Made by a program: the position numbers and the translations under genes
Notes under the pieces: generated by a model
Told to the model about the DNA's origin: nothing
Database searches by the model: none
The model's input: only the letters and a program-made list of their open reading frames with translations
Shown: piece by piece, positions 32,042 through 35,560 of the stretch
Position numbering within the stretch: position 1 is the first letter of the stretch
Layout of the letters: every line of letters starts with the position of its first letter
Assembly (NCBI GenBank): GCA_022782605.1
Contig: JALFMW010000212.1
Location: forward strand, 1-35,560
DNA length: 35,560 nucleotides
Reading direction: 5' to 3'
Source of the DNA: Clostridium sp.
GTDB lineage: Bacteria; Bacillota; Clostridia; Peptostreptococcales; Peptostreptococcaceae

Positions 32042-32590
32042 TTATGGTTTACATCTCTTACAAGCTTGTTTACCTTCTGCTAAAGCTTGTTGCAATGTTA
32101 TTTGATGTCCTTTTCCTTTTAATGTACTACAACTCTGAACATGATATTTGCTTCCTGTTTCTCCAACCCAAACCATTTGAGAATTATCATCAGATGAAGT
32201 AGTTGTTGAAACTGATTCAGGTGCGGATGTTGAACTTTGAGCGGAAGAATTATTATCAGAAGTGGTGGGTTGAGCAATTGATGAAACAGATGAAGCTTTT
32301 GATAATTCTTCTATTTGATTATTTAAATCATTTTTTTCAGCTTTTAATTTCTGATTTTCACTTTCAAGTTTCTTATTGTTTTCAGATAAAGTTGTAATTT
32401 GATTTTCATTGTTTTTGATTTGTTCTGTTAATGTTGAAATTTGAGTATTTAAATTTTTAATTTCTTTTTTATACTCGGACAAATCATTTGGTATAACTGA
32501 CGAGTATATAATGCAAAATATAAAAAAGATAGATAATACAATTATTATGTTTAAAATTGTATTTATTTTTTTGCTTTTGGATTCATTCAT
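32042..32590 (-). CDS. Membrane-anchored coiled-coil protein with C-terminal Cys/His (Ada-like) metal domain
   Basis: 182 residues. One membrane helix at about 11-30 (ILNIIIVLSIFFIFCIIYSS), a long heptad coiled coil (about 40-96), a Ser/Thr-rich linker (97-138), and a C-terminal domain VWVGETGSKYHVQSCSTLKGKG, then ACKRCKP with Cys/His ligands like the Ada-type metal-binding fold often found on surface proteins. The extracellular or periplasmic-face domain and position between int and repressor suggest a lysogeny-expressed protein, perhaps superinfection exclusion. Function unproven. Confidence 0.65.
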   Translation of the reverse strand: MNESKSKKINTILNIIIVLSIFFIFCIIYSSVIPNDLSEYKKEIKNLNTQISTLTEQIKNNENQITTLSENNKKLESENQKLKAEKNDLNNQIEELSKASSVSSIAQPTTSDNNSSAQSSTSAPESVSTTTSSDDNSQMVWVGETGSKYHVQSCSTLKGKGHQITLQQALAEGKQACKRCKP

Positions 32591-32604
32591 TTTATAATAT
32601 CCCC

Positions 32605-33234
32605 TTATTTATTAATTTCCATTTTGCCAACATATTTGCCTAATATCTTAATTGGTGTAGTTTTGTCATAAACTTGTGTTTTAAAACTGTCATCATCTGA
32701 TTGTGGCTCCAATATAATCATATCACCTTGTCTAGTAAATTTCTTTAACGTAGCATCATATCCATTTACTAAAACTACAGCAATTTCTCCATCGTCGACC
32801 ATATCTTGTTTATGAATTAATGCAAAAGCACCATTTCTAACAACTTTATTCATACTTTCACCATTTACACGTAAGAAAAAGTGTTCCTCGGGATTTACTA
32901 TTCCCATTAAATCTGGATCAAGTGGCAATCTTCCTTCGATACATTCTTCAGCCCAATTAGGTTGTCCAGCACTGATTTGACCATAAACAGGGCACATGTA
33001 AAATTTTTTATCTGATTCATCTATATTAGAAGTATTATTTCTTGCATCTGATTTGCCTAAAAGATAATCTGTTGAAACTCCAAAATATTCTGATAATTTT
33101 AAAATTGTGTCTGGATTCATATCTCTTTTTTCAGTTTCATAGTTAGATATTGTTTGTATAGTAACATTTAAAAATTTGGCAATCTTTTCCAAACTTTCTC
33201 CTTTTTCATTTCTTAAAAATCTTAATCTATTCAT
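32605..33234 (-). CDS. CI-like repressor with S24 self-cleavage domain
   Basis: 209 residues. N-terminal HTH_3 (LRFLRNEKGESLEKIAKFLNV, QTISNYE), C-terminal LexA/CI peptidase with cleavage site Ala89-Gly90 (ISAGQP), Ser127 (NGESM) and Lys164 (ATLKKF). It maintains lysogeny and is inactivated during SOS. Start ATG 33234 (minus) has AAAGGAA upstream; a longer frame to 33276 would put the start inside the operator. Three operators lie between it and the divergent gene at 33424. Confidence 0.92.
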   Translation of the reverse strand: MNRLRFLRNEKGESLEKIAKFLNVTIQTISNYETEKRDMNPDTILKLSEYFGVSTDYLLGKSDARNNTSNIDESDKKFYMCPVYGQISAGQPNWAEECIEGRLPLDPDLMGIVNPEEHFFLRVNGESMNKVVRNGAFALIHKQDMVDDGEIAVVLVNGYDATLKKFTRQGDMIILEPQSDDDSFKTQVYDKTTPIKILGKYVGKMEINK

Positions 33235-33264
33235 ATAATCATTTCCTTTACATAATACATTTTT

Positions 33265-33293
33265 ATTATACAACAAATTGTTTAACTTGTAAA
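33265..33293 (-). promoter_or_regulatory. Leftward promoter (PRM-like) with operator 1
   Basis: On the minus strand TTTACA (33293-33288), 17 bases, TATAAT (33270-33265). Operator ACAACAAATTGTTTA (33270-33284) fills the spacer. Confidence 0.8.
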
Positions 33294-33364
33294 CATATTG
33301 TAAATTTTTTTCCTTAGAGTGTCAAGTATTTTAAACAAAATGTAAAAATATTTTTAAAAAAGTA

Positions 33365-33393
33365 TTGACAATCAACAAATTGTTTAATATAAT
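33365..33393 (+). promoter_or_regulatory. Rightward promoter (PR-like) with operator 2
   Basis: TTGACA (33365-33370), 17 bases, TATAAT (33388-33393), a consensus promoter. Operator TCAACAAATTGTTTA (33372-33386) lies exactly in the spacer. Confidence 0.9.
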
Positions 33394-33397
33394 AAGT

Positions 33398-33412
33398 TCA
33401 ACAATTTGTTGA
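33398..33412 (+). promoter_or_regulatory. Operator 3
   Basis: TCAACAATTTGTTGA, an almost perfect 15-base palindrome, lies just after the -10 box and before GAGGAGGTG of the Cro-like gene. Operators 1 and 2 share the core CAACAAATTGTTTA. The 80 bases between 33285 and 33364 hold no gene. Confidence 0.8.
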
Positions 33413-33423
33413 GGAGGTGCGAA

Positions 33424-33642
33424 ATGAAAAAAAAGACATTAAAAGATTTAAGAGAAAATAAGAAGTTAACTCAAGAACAGGCATCAAAGATATTGCTTAT
33501 AACAAAAGAATATTTATCAATGCTTGAAAATGGAAGTAGAAATCCTAGTGACGCTTTGAAAGAAAAAATGGCAAAATTATATGAATGTAGTATTGCAGAT
33601 ATTTTTTTAACAATTAATTCAACAAAACGTTTAGTAAAATAA
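33424..33642 (+). CDS. Cro-like XRE regulator
   Basis: 72 residues, single HTH_3 domain: LKDLRENKKLTQEQASKILLITKEYLSMLENGSRNPS, AKLYECSIADIF. ATG 33424 follows GAGGAGGTG by 6 bases. First gene of the rightward early operon opposite the CI-like gene, so the Cro role is inferred from position. Confidence 0.82.
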   Translation: MKKKTLKDLRENKKLTQEQASKILLITKEYLSMLENGSRNPSDALKEKMAKLYECSIADIFLTINSTKRLVK

Positions 33643-33673
33643 CCACGAACCGATACAAAGAGAGGAGAAAAAA

Positions 33674-33808
33674 ATGAAAATAAAATGTACAGTTGAAGAA
33701 TTGAAGGAATTATTAAATATAAAAAATACAGAAATAAAAATAGATGGCGAAAAAGTCGGCAAACTAATTGCACCATCTGTTGGTAAAGAATTTTCAAATA
33801 AAATTTAG
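33674..33808 (+). CDS. Small early protein
   Basis: 44 residues from ATG 33674 (GAGAGGAG upstream): MKIKCTVEELKELLNIKNTE, then IDGEKVGKLIAPSVGKEF. Its stop overlaps the stop of a leftward gene. Similar 40-50 residue genes follow cro in many Clostridial phages. Function unknown. Confidence 0.55.
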   Translation: MKIKCTVEELKELLNIKNTEIKIDGEKVGKLIAPSVGKEFSNKI

Positions 33809-33954
33809 TCATCTTTTAAAACAGCATCTAAGATACACTTAATAAGTAATTCTTTATGTTTATGAAGTTTGCCTATAAAGTCAGACTCAGTTAATTTTGA
33901 ACATTCATTACGAAAATTTGAAATTGTTTCGTTAATGATTTCTTCTTTAGACAT
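33805..33954 (-). CDS. Small leftward protein in the early region
   Basis: 49 residues: MSKEEIINETISNFRNECSK, then LTESDFIGKLHKHKELLIKC. ATG (minus, 33954) has AAGGTGGTG six bases upstream, a -10 TATAAT at 33983-33978 and a weak -35. The same promoter and ribosome-site block precedes another leftward gene at 34427, which argues that both are real. Confidence 0.6.
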   Translation of the reverse strand: MSKEEIINETISNFRNECSKLTESDFIGKLHKHKELLIKCILDAVLKDD

Positions 33955-33960
33955 TATAAC

Positions 33961-34029
33961 CACCACCTTTCGACAGAATTATAGCACAGGTGGTAAGAAA
34001 TCACAAATAGAGAGGAGATGAGAGGATGC
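33961..34029. repeat. Divergent promoter/RBS cassette, copy A
   Basis: Contains CACCACCTT, CGACAGAATTATA, CAGGTGG, then GAGGAGATGAGA and ATGCC. On the minus strand it provides promoter and ribosome site of the 49-residue gene; on the plus strand the ribosome site of the 55-residue gene. Flanks CCACCT/AGGTGG form an inverted repeat around the -10. Confidence 0.65.
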
Positions 34030-34193
34030 CAATATTAAAAAATGTTCAAACAATACTTTTAATATTGCATGAACATAAAATACAAATTTCAATAATATTA
34101 TGCTTAATTTGTTTGCTTAATGTATTTCTTAATATTGCTATATTGAATAAAGGTGCATATAAGACAAATAACAAGAGCAATAAAGAAAATTAA
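34026..34193 (+). CDS. Small membrane protein
   Basis: 55 residues from ATG 34026 (AGAGGAGATGAGAGG upstream). One hydrophobic helix (SIILCLICLLNVFLNIAIL) between polar ends. Its last 90 bases overlap, antisense, the end of the leftward gene 34104-34427. Function unknown. Confidence 0.5.
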   Translation: MPILKNVQTILLILHEHKIQISIILCLICLLNVFLNIAILNKGAYKTNNKSNKEN

Positions 34194-34427
34194 GTTAGTG
34201 CTATCACCAAGAGAGAAAGGAAATAATGAACACTTATCCAATCTAAAATTAATAGCATTACAAACTATTGCAAAGATATCGAAATAGAAAGAAATATTGT
34301 ACCAAAACAATGTTGAATCTTGTGTATATGATTTTTTGAAAAAATTAAACAAGATAGTTGATATTGCAACAATAATAGAACATATTAAGCCAGAAATAGT
34401 AGCATTTAATATTTCATTAAAATCCAC
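34104..34427 (-). CDS. Leftward small membrane protein
   Basis: 107 residues from GTG (minus, 34427), which lies the same six bases after AAGGTGGTG as the ATG of the other leftward gene. Three hydrophobic helices: ATISGLICSIIVAISTILF, FYFDIFAIVCNAINF, NLIFFIALVICLICTFI. TATAAT at 34456-34451 (minus). Function unknown; an exclusion or immunity role is possible. Confidence 0.6.
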   Translation of the reverse strand: MDFNEILNATISGLICSIIVAISTILFNFFKKSYTQDSTLFWYNISFYFDIFAIVCNAINFRLDKCSLFPFSLGDSTNLIFFIALVICLICTFIQYSNIKKYIKQTN

Positions 34428-34433
34428 TGTATT

Positions 34434-34495
34434 CACCACCTTCCGACAGAATTATATCAGGTGGAAATCAAAAAGTAAAGGAGATGAGAAAATGC
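34434..34495. repeat. Divergent promoter/RBS cassette, copy B
   Basis: Matches copy A (CACCACCTTCCGACAGAATT, ATA, CAGGTGG, GGAGATGAGA, ATGC) with a few small gaps. It feeds the leftward membrane gene and supplies the ribosome site of the Xis-like gene. Confidence 0.65.
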
Positions 34496-34773
34496 AATGG
34501 TTAACATTAGAAGAAACAAAACAACGTTTTAGAGTAAAAGATAATAGAACAATAATAAATTTTACAAAGCAAGGTTTAAAATTCATAAAATTAGGAACAC
34601 AGTACAGATTTGACTTAAAGGATATAGAAGAATTTGAGCAAAAATTAAAAAAAGAACAGCAAGAAAAAATAATTGAAATCTATCCAATTAAAACAAAAAG
34701 AAAATGTCATACGGTAGATATCGACTATGAAAAAAGAAAAATAAACTTAACTCAAAATAGAGTAGTAATTTAA
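34492..34773 (+). CDS. Excisionase-like helix-turn-helix protein
   Basis: 93 residues from ATG 34492 (AAAGGAGATGAG upstream). MQWLTLEETKQRFRVKDNRTIINFTKQGLKF and GTQYRFDLKDIEEFEQKL are a MerR/excisionase-type winged helix (HTH_17). In a temperate phage it may be the excisionase or an early regulator. A longer upstream frame overlaps the leftward gene and lacks a ribosome site. Confidence 0.7.
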   Translation: MQWLTLEETKQRFRVKDNRTIINFTKQGLKFIKLGTQYRFDLKDIEEFEQKLKKEQQEKIIEIYPIKTKRKCHTVDIDYEKRKINLTQNRVVI

Positions 34774-34786
34774 GGAGGAAAAACAA

Positions 34787-34957
34787 ATGAAAAACATTAT
34801 TAAAGGATTGATATTTTGGATAATAGCATTAGTATTTATATTTGTAGTGTTTACAATAGCAGAAGCTTTATCAAAAATAGTAACAATCAACGTAATTATG
34901 AATTTAGTTTATGTATTGCTAGCAATTAGCATTGTATACATATTAAAAAATACCTAA
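34787..34957 (+). CDS. Small membrane protein with two helices
   Basis: 56 residues from ATG 34787 (AAGGAGGAAA upstream). Two hydrophobic segments (GLIFWIIALVFIFVVFTIA; NVIMNLVYVLLAISIVYIL). Early expression is implied by operon position. Function unknown. Confidence 0.55.
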   Translation: MKNIIKGLIFWIIALVFIFVVFTIAEALSKIVTINVIMNLVYVLLAISIVYILKNT

Positions 34958-34974
34958 GAAAGGAAGTGAAAAAT

Positions 34975-35208
34975 ATGTTTAGTAGAAAGCAAAAAGAAAT
35001 TGATAATTTAAATGCAAGATGTGTTGAATTAGCAAGAATGGTAAGAAACTTAAAAAACGAAAATGCAGATTTAAGAAGTGAAATAGACGAAAAAGAAGAC
35101 ACAATCAAACTAGTAAATAAGTTAATGACAAGTAATCAATATGATAATAATCAAGTAATTAGAAACAAAATAATAGAGCTAACAAGCGACGACCAATCAA
35201 TTTGTTAA
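34975..35208 (+). CDS. Coiled-coil early protein
   Basis: 77 residues. MFSRKQKEIDNLNARCVELA, VRNLKNENADLRSEIDEKED is a coiled coil. ATG 34975 lies 8 bases after AGGAAG; a GTG at 34966 sits inside that site. Common small early protein of Clostridial phages; function unknown. Confidence 0.6.
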   Translation: MFSRKQKEIDNLNARCVELARMVRNLKNENADLRSEIDEKEDTIKLVNKLMTSNQYDNNQVIRNKIIELTSDDQSIC

Positions 35209-35233
35209 CTCCTCAAAAATATTTATATAAATA

Positions 35234-35271
35234 CTCTCTTTGAATATTATAACACATTTTTTCAAAGAGAG
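35234..35271. promoter_or_regulatory. Inverted repeat before the AbrB-like gene
   Basis: CTCTCTTTGAA (35234-35244) pairs perfectly with TTCAAAGAGAG (35261-35271) around TATTATAACACATTTT, which contains a -10-like TATTAT. It may be an operator over a promoter or an RNA hairpin; there is no T tract, so not a typical terminator. Confidence 0.5.
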
Positions 35272-35289
35272 CAAGGAAAGGAATGGAAA

Positions 35290-35517
35290 ATGGAAAAAAA
35301 GACAGGAATTTCAAGACATGTTGATGAACTTGGTAGGGTTGTAATACCAAAAGAGCTAAGAAGAAATCTAGGAATTGAAGAAGGAGACTTGATGGAAATT
35401 AGCTTAAAAGGACAAGATGTTATTTTAAAAAAGGTAAGCCAAAAATGTTGCACAGCCTGTGGACAAGCAGTGGATTTGAAAGATAGATTTTGCAGAAATT
35501 GTGGAAAGGAACAATAA
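35290..35517 (+). CDS. AbrB/SpoVT-type regulator fused to a zinc ribbon
   Basis: 75 residues. Residues 5-48 (GISRHVDELGRVVIPKELRRNLGIEEGD) are a swapped-hairpin AbrB DNA-binding domain. Residues 53-71 (CCTAC, FCRNC) add a CxxC-x10-CxxC zinc ribbon instead of the usual AbrB C-terminal domain. It may regulate phage or host transition-state genes. AAGGAA is upstream; the next gene starts 3 bases after its stop. Confidence 0.8.
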   Translation: MEKKTGISRHVDELGRVVIPKELRRNLGIEEGDLMEISLKGQDVILKKVSQKCCTACGQAVDLKDRFCRNCGKEQ

Positions 35518-35519
35518 AA

Positions 35520-35560
35520 ATGGACGATGATGGAGACATATTCGCATTAATAAATGAAGA
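35520..35560 (+). CDS. 5' part of the gene that continues at base 1
   Basis: ATG 35520 (AAAGGAACAA upstream) encodes MDDDGDIFALINE and runs off the end after two bases of the next codon. Base 1 supplies the third base and the frame continues to 139. This shows the window ends are neighbours on a circular or permuted molecule. Confidence 0.75.
   Translation, partial: MDDDGDIFALINE

Overview
The window looks like the complete genome of a temperate, siphovirus-type phage of an AT-rich Gram-positive host (Bacillota, probably Clostridia-like). Shine-Dalgarno sites are strong (AGGAGG type), TGA, TAA and TAG all act as stops, and the tail, lysis and regulatory genes are of low-GC Firmicute type. 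The two ends join in frame: an ORF that starts at 35520 continues at base 1 and stops at 139. The integrase and its attachment site also lie between the lysis genes and the repressor. Both facts mean the molecule was circular or circularly permuted, not an integrated prophage read end to end.

Layout. 1-9400: rightward early/replication genes, namely a DnaD-like replisome organizer with an inserted GIY-YIG-like domain, two orphan DNA adenine methylases (one split over two ORFs), a RusA-type resolvase, YopX, an RNA ligase and many small proteins. 9413-10897: sigma-like late activator, late promoter with three TGTCGT repeats, HNH nuclease, possible cos region. 10898-18831: terminase, portal, ClpP-like protease, HK97 capsid, connectors, tail tube. 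18475-27272: G/GT chaperones with a -1 frameshift signal, tape measure, baseplate and fibres. 27274-28575: lysis. 28897-29992: a separate two-gene cassette with its own promoters and terminator, a Panacea-domain (DUF4065) protein plus an unknown partner, which is a candidate toxin-antitoxin or defence system. 30140-30910: a small regulator with paired operators, then attP. 30921-33234: leftward integrase, membrane protein and CI-like repressor. 33265-33412: three operators on divergent promoters. 33424-35560: rightward early genes, with two small leftward genes embedded.

The most unusual observation is that five genes (a small Cys protein, a methylase, a small early protein, a tail fibre and a lysis-module protein) are each interrupted by one extra base in the same context, CGGA. 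Each is restored if CGGA is read as a single four-base glycine codon, or equivalently by a +1 shift from CGG to GGA. By my reading of every CGG in the window, these five are the only in-frame CGG codons. The attP core is the 3' half of a tRNA-Gly whose anticodon loop reads CUUCCGA, so U-C-C-G is exactly complementary to CGGA. I infer that the phage lives in a host where CGG is unassigned and CGGA is decoded as glycine, or where +1 shifting at CGG is programmed. Systematic sequence error is the main alternative.
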